The position numbers were made by a program, and so were the translations under genes. This document shows positions 23,658-33,171 of a DNA stretch of 64,000 bases, in pieces. The stretch is from the NCBI RefSeq assembly GCF_037042905.1, contig NC_087245.1, positions 7,393,501-7,457,500 of the forward strand, in the 5' to 3' direction. A model generated the notes under the pieces. It was not told the DNA's origin. It saw only the letters and a list, made by a program, of their open reading frames with translations, and did no database searches. This DNA comes from Lytechinus pictus (taxonomy: Eukaryota > Echinodermata > Echinoidea > Temnopleuroida > Toxopneustidae). Every line of letters starts with the position of its first letter. Within the stretch, counting starts at the first letter, position 1.

Positions 23658-23666
23658 GTCTCCGAG

Positions 23667-24695
23667 TCATTGGCTATGATGGTTTCCACCCACTGCTCCA
23701 AAGACTCCATCTACTTCAATTTCACTTTCCATATCGCTATCTTTATCATCGTTTCTATGGTGTGTCTGTTGGTGAGTTGGTTGTGGGGTTACTTTTTCCT
23801 GGAGATTTGATCCAATGTCTGTTTCCTGGAATTCTATTTTGTCACTTTTTCCACTTACTTTTCTAGACTGGTTTCTCTTCCAACTAGTGACAATCTGGCC
23901 TTGACGGATCACCAAATCTTGTTCCCCATTCTCTCTTCTCTGTTTCAGTTCTTGTCTTAGTTTCCAATTTTCCTCACGTTGTTGCCTTGTCATGTCCGGT
24001 GATATATACGTATCTTTCCACTTGGTAGTTTGTTTAAGTTTCTTGGCGGCTGAGAGGATTTCGTTTCTCATGCGTGGGCTCTCTAAATGGACCAGTAGAG
24101 CTCTGGGTTTTGATGTTGATTCTTGCGTGGCATCGTCACGCTGCTTCCTTCCCAGTCGAATTGCTTTGGTTATCTTGGTGTTGTGCACATTGAGACCACT
24201 CCTTGTAATGTCCATAACTGCTTTCATATCCTCTGCTACTCTGTCATGTATTTGGTCATGGCGAGACTCAGGTACATTGTAGAAAACGACATTGTTCTTT
24301 CGTCTTTCTCTGTCTACTAATTCCTCCATTGTAGTCATACTCACAACATTCCCTATCTCATATCTTGGGACTATTCCTTCTCCATCTTTTTCATTGACAT
24401 TAGCATTGCCATTGTTGATATTGGAGTCTTTCTTAGTATGAACATTAGGTCTTTGAAGTATAGTGATTTTGTTCTTTGATCCCTGTGCATTTACATTGCC
24501 GACAGACTGTTTACATGCATCAGCATATGACTGTTTGATTTTTTTCACGCCATCGTCCAACATCTCTTTCATTGAATCTTGAGCCTTTTTCAGAATTTTC
24601 CCGACAGCTTCATTCACTTCACTTTCGACATCCTTGCACATACTCTTGGAAGTGATTTTATATCTTATTCTGGCTTTGGCTGCTTCAATCTCCAA
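23667..24695 (-). CDS. CR1-like LINE ORF1: RNA-binding protein, 5'-incomplete
   Basis: ORF1 proteins of this type bind element RNA and act as chaperones in the RNP. About 342 codons are open. An N-terminal charged, probably helical part (1-60) is followed by a linker, then an L1-ORF1-like RRM core beginning RRKNNVVFYNVPESR at about 131-145 with IRLGRK at 179-184. A C-terminal basic section follows (TRQQREENWKLRQELKQRR, about 236-254). The open frame extends upstream to TAG at 24729-24731 without any ATG. The listed start is a TTG, and the first ATG is codon 19 (24641). The native start is therefore lost or non-canonical. The stop is TGA followed by CTC GGA GAC and the ORF2 ATG in frame. Confidence 0.85.
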   Translation of the reverse strand: MEIEAAKARIRYKITSKSMCKDVESEVNEAVGKILKKAQDSMKEMLDDGVKKIKQSYADACKQSVGNVNAQGSKNKITILQRPNVHTKKDSNINNGNANVNEKDGEGIVPRYEIGNVVSMTTMEELVDRERRKNNVVFYNVPESRHDQIHDRVAEDMKAVMDITRSGLNVHNTKITKAIRLGRKQRDDATQESTSKPRALLVHLESPRMRNEILSAAKKLKQTTKWKDTYISPDMTRQQREENWKLRQELKQRRENGEQDLVIRQGQIVTSWKRNQSRKVSGKSDKIEFQETDIGSNLQEKVTPQPTHQQTHHRNDDKDSDMESEIEVDGVFGAVGGNHHSQ

Positions 24696-24869
24696 ACTTT
24701 CATCTCCAAATGTGGGAGATTGTCTCCCCTATTGGAGAGAGTCTCCCATATTGGCCATGCGCCTCTACTGATGCCTGGCTTGATAAGTTGATTTTTCTGT
24801 GCGCGGCGGCATGTAATGAACCCGCCTTGGGCCAAGCCGGCTTGGGTGGTTACAATACGTGTGTGTTAG

Positions 24870-25380
24870 AAGTGCATCGTATTACCGAACACTTTTCATG
24901 AATTCAATCATATCAAACACATTATTCTCATAAAATTCATCAAACTTTCATCATAAATACACAATTAGGGCCTAGGCCTAGGCCTACCTACAATTACAAA
25001 ATATAAATATGTTAACATTTTGCCGAAATCATTTTTCTTTTTTACAATATTAGCTTCCAATCGGACCCCTCTTCGGCTTCGCATGTGAAATATTTTTGTC
25101 ACTTGAAGTTGAAAAAGGTATCGTATTACCGAACGTGTGTTTTCTATGGGGAAAATTGAGAAAACAAAATCACTGATGAGCTACTTTGACCATATTTTAA
25201 TATTTTTAGAATATCAAGACTTTGAAAATGTGTTTTTGACCATTTTTCATCATCCTAAGTTCTATTTAAGTTTCCTGGCTTTGGCTTTGGAAGGATGTTG
25301 CAAAGTTTTGAGCACTATGAAATTATTTTCTGACGCGTACGATGCGCGCGTTCGGTAATACAAGGCCAGTCGGTAATACA
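24870..25380. repeat. GTATTACCGAAC repeats in both orientations
   Basis: CGTATTACCGAAC lies at 24878-24890 and 25122-25134. GTTCGGTAATAC lies at about 25350, with a shortened TCGGTAATAC at about 25370. This forms a ~500-bp unit with inverted outer copies plus an internal one, an arrangement like element A. No coding sequence. Confidence 0.6.
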
Positions 25381-25439
25381 AATTACAATCACTCACTATA
25401 CGTGTACGGCAGTGTATCCTATAGACCTTATCGCAAATA

Positions 25440-25664
25440 GATTCACGCAAAGGATCATGGGATCATAAAGGGAGCAATAGTGCCGCCATTGTCCGGATGC
25501 GACCATGCGAACGCAAGCAGCCGACAATAAAGTGTACGATTTTCATAGTGTATCAAGACAAAATACGATCGACGCCCTCGCCGCAGCCAACATTTTGCTA
25601 ACTTCCAGTAAACGCCTCGTCATATTTCTTGTTCAAGAGTCTAACATCACTTTTCCTCTTAATT
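25440..25664 (+). promoter_or_regulatory. GC-richer, promoter-like segment
   Basis: Contains GTGCCGCCATTGTCCGGATG (a reverse YY1-type GCCGCCAT next to an ETS-type CCGGA) and several CG dinucleotides, just upstream of a short THAP-like frame. Function is inference only. Confidence 0.25.
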
Positions 25665-25784
25665 ATGGGTGGCAGAGATAGATGTGCTGTCTATAGCTGC
25701 AAGAATTACCACAGATTTTATGAAGACAAGTGCAATTTTGTTTCATTTTCGCGCACTGTGCGTATTCTGAGCTGTGCAGCTTAG
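25665..25784 (+). pseudogene. Possible THAP zinc-finger N-terminal fragment
   Basis: A 39-codon frame starts MGGRDRCAVYSCKN and continues to FVSFSR before TAG. THAP domains begin near the N terminus with C-x2-4-C followed later by a hydrophobic SFxRF-like patch, which CAVYSC (Cys 7 and 12) and NFVSFSR loosely match. The later C-x2-H pair is not seen, so it would be an exon end or a decayed copy from a THAP-bearing gene or P-type transposon. No convincing donor follows; GTGCGT at about 25752 is weak. Confidence 0.25.
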
Positions 25785-25895
25785 TCTTGAGGACGCAATG
25801 ATGATGACTTTTTAAATACTGTCATAATCATATACTTCTTCATCATTGACGTCTTGACACTCCATAGTCTCAATACAATAGAGAAGGTCCAAAAC

Positions 25896-25926
25896 AAAGA
25901 TGGATTTCCCGAGGAAATCCATCTTT
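25896..25926. repeat. Perfect 14-bp hairpin with 3-nt loop
   Basis: AAAGATGGATTTCC at 25896-25909 pairs with GGAAATCCATCTTT at 25913-25926 around CGA. No neighbouring gene explains it. Confidence 0.9.
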
Positions 25927-26039
25927 TAAAACATAAATGAATTTAAATTTATGAATTTTATTGATTTCTACACCTTCCTAAACCTAATGCGTAGGAAGGT
26001 TTAAAAAAATCTTCGGTAGAAATGATACAAAATGAACAT

Positions 26040-27485
26040 TTCTTACTACCTCGGGCGATGTTCGTGCAGGCTCCACTTCACTACCGCTACACTCCGCTCC
26101 ACCCACCCGAACATCGGGACCGTGAACCATTTCAGATATAACGAGTCACAAAGGTGGGATGGCAATCATGATAATCGTAAAAATTAAGCAAAAAATATAT
26201 AACGAAAAAGACGATTGACTTAATATCTTACTCTACACCCGTATTTCACTCCGTTTCCATCCTCCGGTTATCCTCAAAATTGGTGATTTTGGGCCAGTAT
26301 CTTTTTCCTCACACGACTATTATTCACGGCCGATTTCAAAACATCGCATGTGTTCCGCTGAGCTGAACTCCTTTGGCTCCACTCAGCAATGAATTAGTGT
26401 GATTAACGTTACACTAACAGTTACAGAGACCGAAGTTCTAACTCGATCTGTACTACAGTACAGGGAGTCAATGGCCATATGTTTATGTAAGTTCGGATAA
26501 ACCAGGGACTTGAGGGAGTGGGAGTTGTGATTGCGAGACAGCCGAAAAAAGTCACTGTTAGTGTTACACTGTTGTTGATCATTGTGGGTCTTTTCCACAT
26601 CCAAATAATCTCCTCGGTATACTCTCAGTGTGTCTGTCACAAGGTTGATGAGCTGCTAGGTACTATTTGCTGTTTACACTGTTTTGGGGTTGTTTTTTTT
26701 CCTTCTAACATGTTTAAATTTATGATTCCCGTTATGGTGCATTTCAGGCCAAAACGGAATATAATGTTGATTTTGGTCCAGTTCTTTTTATATATTTTTA
26801 TGAAATAAAGACAAAAATCGATGAGCAACGTTGGCCGTCAGGGGGAATGTTAAAAAAACTCCTCAAAACAGACGGCTGCCAGCTGTCTACCAACCGTGTT
26901 GCATCGCACTTGCCGAATAGATTCTATGGCAAGTTCCGCCCCCCTTGTCTGCGCATGCGTACATGTATCTGCGCGATTCTAGCAAAAGAAGATAGGCAAT
27001 GAACACAGATTTTAGACATCTAATACATAGATATTTATTACAAAATCTGACTCAAAACAGTAGAAGATAATGAATTTTGGGCATTTCATGTGATGCATCC
27101 TTTCTCATCAAAATCCTCGAATCGTGTCCAAAGTGAATGGGTGCGCAGACATTGGGTACTTTTTTTTTTTTCAATCTGAAAATGACTGCCCAATGTTTTT
27201 TCCAAAGAAAATCCTTTATTTTTTTCAAATTTTTATGAGATATTTGGTACACTTACTCATGATAATATTAGGAACATTATTAACTGAAAGATTTTGTAAA
27301 ATAAAAAGAAATTCATGTTTAATCTGAACTCAAATTGTTAGGTGCGCAGACTTGGGGACCGCCATCATACCCCTCCACGAAAAACTACATGTACCTCAGG
27401 CGAGGGTTTGCATAGGCTCAACTACACTTCACTACCGCTACCCTCCCCCTCAGGTGATAAATAGAGTAAAGTCCCCAAAGGCAAC
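26040..27485. other. Gene-free; partial direct duplicate of the 27380-28990 flank
   Basis: CTTCACTACCGCTAC occurs at about 26080 and 27428. AAAATTGGTGATTT near 26276 is echoed by AAAATCGGTGATTT near 28923. The spacing suggests two copies of one element, the second carrying element B. No gene is recognised. Confidence 0.5.
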
Positions 27486-28824
27486 ATATGGGCAAGTCCA
27501 AGAAAAGGTCACCCCAGAAGGCAAAATTTCATCTTTAATTTAAGAAATTATCTTTGGTGGGGTAAGATCTTTAATTTAAGAAGTTATCTTTGGTGGAAAG
27601 AAAGAAAGAAAGCCCAAATGTTGAATTATAAAATTTCATTAAGAAAAATTTGATAATATGCATATTTATGCTAATTTTGGGCATCTAATTTGCATAATTT
27701 GTAAAAAGGGCGTTACGTATGGGACAATTATAAAAACTCATAGAAAATCAAAACAAAACTTGTGAGATTTAGTCATAGGTGGGACATGGACTCCCTAACA
27801 TCTTATTACTTTTGGGGGGAAAAGTGGTCTCATCTAATTAAATATGCAAATTAGGTCTTGTCCAAGGATGGAATGTCCCATACGTAACATTTTGAGGATT
27901 TTTTAAAAGTTATTTCTCATAATACAGTACTTGAATTGTTGCATCTCTGGGAAGTTCTAATTTATTAAGTATGAAAATGTTATACCACAAAAAGCTTCAA
28001 AAATATAGTTTACTTTTTAATTAAAAGTTAATTAAAAAATTGTTACGTATGGGACATTTACACACAATGTCAATTGGGAGATTTGTGTACAAAGTGAAAG
28101 GAGAAAAACAAATTTCAAGAGTGCTCTAAAAAGTGATTATTTACCTTTTCTTTAGTTTTTAGAGACTGATTTGTTATGAATACTGATTTATGAAAACAAT
28201 CGAAGCAAAAAAATTGTGAAAATTGAAAAATATGAAAAAATAAAAAACAATAGAAATACATAGGAAGTTCATGAAACCGTGTAAAACAAGAAGAAAAATT
28301 GTTGAAATGGCTAATTTCCTTTTCAGTCATATCAAATATGTCTCAGTAGAACATTTTAAAAGAAAAAAACTCTTTGCTATTTCCATATATATTTCAAATT
28401 ATTTTAATTTTTGAAATTATGGGGAAAATTGTGTACGTTCTCTATGGGGACAAAATGTCCCATACGTAACATGTCATTAATTTGTTTAATTAGAGTCTGT
28501 AATTAGAGGGATTTGGCTTATGACATGAAACTTGCCTTAGATATACTGGAGTGTTGTGACTTCTATCACTAAGTTACAAGTTGTCAAATGAAATACTTTC
28601 AGAGAATTCTCAACTTTTTTCTGTGTACCATACGTAACGGCACATCTTTTCTCTCTAATACGTCAATGTCATATGTCACCATTTTTTGCATCCTTATTCT
28701 TCTAGATGTCTACCATCATGAGGGTATTCAATCTAATCAAAGTCATTAAACACTTTTTTCAGGTCATTAAAGCCTCTGAAATGTCCCATACGTAACGTGC
28801 GCGAATTCTTGGACTTGCCCATAT
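27486..28824. mobile_element. Element B: TIR element with six internal copies of TGTCCCATACGTAAC
   Basis: Perfect inverted ends ATATGGGCAAGTCCAAGAA lie at 27486-27504 and 28806-28824. Inside, the 15-mer GTTACGTATGGGACA or its reverse occurs at 27712 (+), 27874 (-), 28042 (+), 28456 (-), 28624 (-, one change) and 28782 (-). A 36-bp tandem pair (ATCTTTAATTTAAGAA) lies at 27528-27598. It is AT-rich with no coding sequence. ATAT at the outer edges could be a 4-bp TSD but is palindromic, so ambiguous. Confidence 0.85.
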
Positions 28825-29014
28825 CAAGACCTAAACATACATTCAGCTTACTCTACACTACAGTTTACTAAATTTACCATTTGACACAGACTCACTCCTT
28901 GCCCTTCCTTGAAAACGTCTCAAAATCGGTGATTTGAAGCCGGTTCTCGATTCATCACACGTATTAAGTTATCTGTCGAATCGAAAATGGCGAATTGTGC
29001 ATGCGCAGCCGGAG

Positions 29015-29240
29015 GTCACATGGTACATGTAAGGTCAAAGTTCATTTTCAGGTCAACGTTAAAGTTTCCGTGCAAGACTCTTATGACACATAACTCTGCA
29101 ATCGTAAATCACTTTTCAACCAAACTTGGATGGTAGATGTACTTAGGGGACCTGCATGCTATTGTGTTGGGAGGTCACATGGTATGGTCAAAGTTCATTT
29201 TGAGGTCAACATTAAAGTTTACGTCCAAGACTCTTATGAC
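29015..29240 (+). repeat. Two ~135-bp direct repeats rich in AGGTCA
   Basis: GGAGGTCACATGGT, AAGGTCAAAGTTCATTTT, AGGTCAACRTTAAAGTTT and CAAGACTCTTATGACA occur in the same order at about 29011 and 29170. The family resembles the tandem units at 48990-49830. Confidence 0.8.
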
Positions 29241-29917
29241 AAGTGTTATTCCATCCCGGTCATTTCACAATGAAGTTTCGATACAATTCTGTTGCGTTCC
29301 CCCCCCAAAAAAAAAATCACAATATTTTTGGTTATTTTCATAAGTGGGCGAGACACAAAATTGCTTTTTCCTTGTATTCACCAGAGCGCTCTAAAACTGG
29401 AATTTTTGGCATATTTTTGTGTATGCCCTCTATTGGTGAAAAGTAATATTGCAAGAAAATGTTTCAATCTCTATTTTTAATTTAGAAAAAAAAAGAATCA
29501 ATTTAACTTAAAAGCCAAGTTATATGATGAATAACTGGAAAGGAAACTGACATTGTAAAAAAATCAAGCATTTGTCCCAAAGAGAGAGAAAATAAGCCAA
29601 ACATTGCCAACCTTATTTTGCCACACAGGGAGTAGTAACAGTGAACAAGGTTGTATCAAAACCTTGTTCATTGAATGAGTGAGAAATTCCGCTGTTTCTG
29701 AGTTTTTCAACATTTTCTGATTTTTTTGGTCCTTCTACACAGACAGATGGCGGCCATTGGGCTTCTAATTATGGTGGAGCAAGCAACTGCCGCTTAACTA
29801 CAGTGTCTATAGAGAAAGGGTGCCGTTTTGCACCCTCCTCGATTATTCCTAAATTTTGCTTTTTGACATGGGGAAAAAGGAAGAAATAATAAAGATACAT
29901 GTATTCCTATCAAATAC
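29241..29917. other. Gene-free stretch
   Basis: No exon is recognised. ACAGATGGCGGCCATTGGG at 29742-29760 combines a YY1-type GATGGCGGC and an inverted CCAAT box, the only regulatory-looking site I see here. Confidence 0.4.
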
Positions 29918-30140
29918 AATTTATAGCTTATCACCTTTCTGAAAAATAGCAAATTTTGATGACAGACAGGTTCTTCTTCGATCGCCGACAGTTTAGCTGA
30001 GCCGATTGGCTTGCATTTTCATACGCTCAGCTGTAGCTGCGCTGACAGCGATCGAAGAAGAACCTGGCCGATCCTGATCTGTTTGTCATCAAAACTCACC
30101 TTTTTTCGGCATATTTTTCGGAAAGGTCGTTTAAAATTTT
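29918..30140. repeat. Hairpin MITE with GGTTCTTCTTCGATCGC stem
   Basis: GGTTCTTCTTCGATCGC near 29970 pairs with GCGATCGAAGAAGAACC near 30047. The outer arms TTTTGATGACAGACAG / CTGTTTGTCATCAAAA and CACCTTTCTGAAAAATA / TATTTTTCGGAAAGGT pair as well. Confidence 0.85.
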
Positions 30141-30836
30141 TTGTTTGTTCATTTTATAAAATAATCATCGACACCTTAAACCTGAAAATTTAAAGTTTCA
30201 GAAAGGCCATACAACCTCAGATCTCAGAAAGGAGAAAAATAGAGCATCTTTATGTGCTGTAAAATACCGTACAGTAACAGGAACTTGATCAGCTGTATGT
30301 CACATGCACCTAGTATACACATCTTGTGGGTAAACTGCCATGCGCAAACAAAATTTCATGAACATTCAACAATTAAAGTTCTGACAACGATAAAATTATC
30401 TAAAAAATATCAAAATGAAGACCCCTAAAGAGATCCGAGAATATGACAAAATTTGCAATGAGCTTTCAAAATCTTCCTGTTAGCAACAAATGTGAGCTCA
30501 TTTTAAGCAGATATTGTTGGATTTCAGTGCTTTATCTGATAATGAAATATATCAAGTCTATTGATATATTGTATTGTATTACTGAAGAAGGGTGATTTTA
30601 AAGTGATCATTGAATAACAAGGCCAGAAATATCCTGGGACTATTAGCGTTTATCACCTTTAGTAAACAGTAAGCCTGAGTCGAATCGATTTTAAAATTGG
30701 TGTTCGATCGATGTCATCGAACGCCGGTGCAGATTTTGCAAAATCGGTGCATCGAAAAAAAAAAAAATTATGTCGGCCGGCCGATTCATTTGGTTCACCC
30801 AAACATCAAAATAAACAGTAATATCCAACTTGACTA

Positions 30837-31880
30837 CCGTAAGTAACGGTGTATTAACCGCACCTTTTTCTCGGCGGGATATAAGCAAAAGTCGGGGGTG
30901 CGGTTTATCCACGGTGACGGGTCTGAGCCCGCCCGCGTAACCCCTCCCGAACATGGAAGAAGTCTGCCAGTTCACAACACATCGAGTGGCCGGGCGTAGC
31001 CGCCCAGGGCAATGTCGTTTAGAGGGGTATGAGCCGCGGGTAATGGGAAGCGATTATTACGATCTTAATCAAATAGTGTCCATAACAAATGCACCCACCT
31101 TCATGACACTAATTTCGACTTTATTCTCGATTCAAAGCAGCGAAGTTCCCTGGCTAAGTTCAAAGAGACGCCAAGCATTCTCGGTAATAATTTGTCACAG
31201 CTGAGCAAGAGCCGAGAGCTAGCTTGCGTTGTATTGTGGTTTTAGTGCGACTTAAGCTGGCGCTATTCATTTTAACCCCTCAAAGTCCCGTTTCGCGCGC
31301 GCCAGCTTATTTTTTTCTTTCCTGTTTGCTTTTCATAAGATACCATGTACACCGTGCACCACGTATGAGAGAGACGGCACGAAGCCGTAAAACAACTGGA
31401 AAAAATGCCAATTTCTTTGTTTCTTGAACCTTCCTGTAATCCCGTATCCAAAATTCATGCTAAGCCATCGAATGCTAGACAAATTCTGAAAGTGATTGTG
31501 AGGTTGTGATGCAAGAAATGTGAAAGACAGTTCACAATTTGATAAGATGTACTGTACTGGTACTCTGGTAGTGGTACCGTATCGAAGTTTGCAATGTACA
31601 TGAACGGCAGTGCTGTGTGTGTGTACACTGTGACTGTGAGGTGAGTGAGTGTGTAAGTGGCCAATATTGTCGGGACCTTTCTTTCTTGCTAACATTTGTA
31701 GATGAATTGATCAAGAACAGCAGATTTCCGCATACCGGTAATCTCTTTGAATACTTTGAAATCTTTAACTTAGTTTTTGTTTCTTCGTACCTCAAATATG
31801 CATGTAAATGTGAGAAGGATTTTTTTTTTTTTTTTTTTAGTCCAAAGTTGGGGGTGCGGTTAATACACCGTTACTTACGG
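30837..31880. mobile_element. TA-flanked TIR element (CCGTAAGTAACGG ends)
   Basis: CCGTAAGTAACGGTGTATTA at the left and its exact reverse complement at the right are flanked by TA (30835-30836, 31881-31882). GGGGTGCGGTT follows at both ends. This is the style of pogo/Tc1-like non-autonomous elements. Inside are a CA/GT-rich stretch near 31610 and a T-run near 31821. Open frames inside show no transposase motif. Confidence 0.85.
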
Positions 31881-32149
31881 TACTACTTCATTTATATTGC
31901 CCCCAAAATGAAACCGATTTTGTAATTATGATGCCTATTCACCATTAATTTGAAGTTTATTTCGATCATAGTTCGAGTCTTACTCGTCTGCCCGGCTCGT
32001 CTGCTCGTGCCGAGATAATTTATGCACGATGAATTTATGAATGGAATTCGCCATTGATCGTGCATGCGCAGTACCGGTACTGTGCTTTAATCAAATCAGA
32101 AAATGGCCGGAAATTGACGCGATCAACGTAAAGTAAATCTTGCTTTTTC

Positions 32150-32960
32150 ATGAACAATATTAATATCATGACCATAGAACATGATTTAATCGTAATATTT
32201 AACAACAATTTGCATATGATAATCATTATTATGAATTTAGAGCTTGATGTGAAACGTTTGTATTTTGTATCAATTTTCAATGACGGACATCACATGAAGA
32301 TCGACTCGAGTGAGTGCACTTGTCTAGAAAAATAATTATCACGTCAGGATTGATTCTCGAACATTGTCAACATGCAGAAACTCTTTTCAAGATTGTAATA
32401 TCACCATATAATAACATTTTACATGACAAAACAGAGAAAATTGCGTTTGATATTTTTTCCCATCAATTTGAAGCTTGTTTGTGCCCAACTTTTGGCTCTG
32501 ATTTCATGAATGGAAAATATGTCAGACGTCATCGAATGCGTATGCGCATTGTGCTTCTTTTCTCGGAGACGTCCAGAGATAGAATAAAAATAAAAAATAA
32601 TGCCAGTATAATACTATTAATTCTTCCATATGAACATAACATACTTTGCTGACATCAATATTTTTAGTATGGCCATAAAATCTTATTAAATCGTAATTAT
32701 TTAACATCCAATAATAATTTATATGAATTAAGACTTTTAGAGCTCGATCCGAGACATTCGTATTTATTTCGATCACAAGCTCTTGTGTCTAAAAAATGGA
32801 TTATCATTATCAGGATTAAGTCTCGAACATCGCTAGAACTCATATTCCTCAATCTTTCCTCACAATCGTTATATCAGCATTGAATACCAATTCAAATGAC
32901 CATCCAGAGAAAATTACGTATTTATTCCCATCCATTTATTTGGAGCTAATTTTGGATCCA
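32150..32960 (+). repeat. Diverged ~490-bp direct duplication
   Basis: Two units share, in order, TTTAATCGTAATATTTAACA, TTTAGAGCTYGATSYGA, TCAGGATT then TCTCGAACAT, AGAGAAAATTRCGT, and CCCATCxATTTGxAGCT (second copy from about 32655). This belongs to the core of the 4.5-kb element. Confidence 0.75.
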
Positions 32961-33171
32961 ACTACACAATCTCAGGCAAGTTACAGCGCTCTCCCCGCTG
33001 TTTGCACTTGTTAGATGGTGCTGGCAAGCACGCCTGTCGTTTCGGGAGAGTGAGTGTACGGGGCTGGTGTGTGCGAGTCTGGACTGCGAATGCTAGTTGA
33101 CCGAAAATCGTTCGGATCGACTCTGAGGGATTCATGTCTTTAATAATATTGTTTCCATTTTAAACTTATAT

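Larger units (their letters stand above)
20630..24697 (-). mobile_element. CR1-like non-LTR retrotransposon, nearly complete
   Basis: On the minus strand the order is ORF1 (24695-23667), ORF2 (23657-20748), a ~100-bp 3' UTR and a short (ATG)n tail at about 20630-20648. A microsatellite tail instead of poly(A) is typical of CR1/L2-like LINEs. The 5' end stops inside or just before ORF1, next to a GGAGAC-rich flank, so it is probably slightly 5'-truncated. No target-site duplication is evident. Confidence 0.85.
20234..24768. mobile_element. GGAGAC-rich TIR element split by a CR1-like LINE
   Basis: AGTAGAGGCGCACGGCCAAT at 20234 is matched inversely by ATTGGCCATGCGCCTCTACT ending at about 24768. 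Both are followed inward by GGAGAC/GTCTCC motifs (TTGGAGACTGTCTCC, GGGAGATTATCTCC). Removing the LINE leaves about 470 bp, a plausible MITE. I could not define a TSD. Confidence 0.65.

Noticed and set aside
25896-25926. Histone-type 3' stem-loop or terminator
   Set aside because: The sequence does not match the histone stem-loop and no histone gene is nearby.
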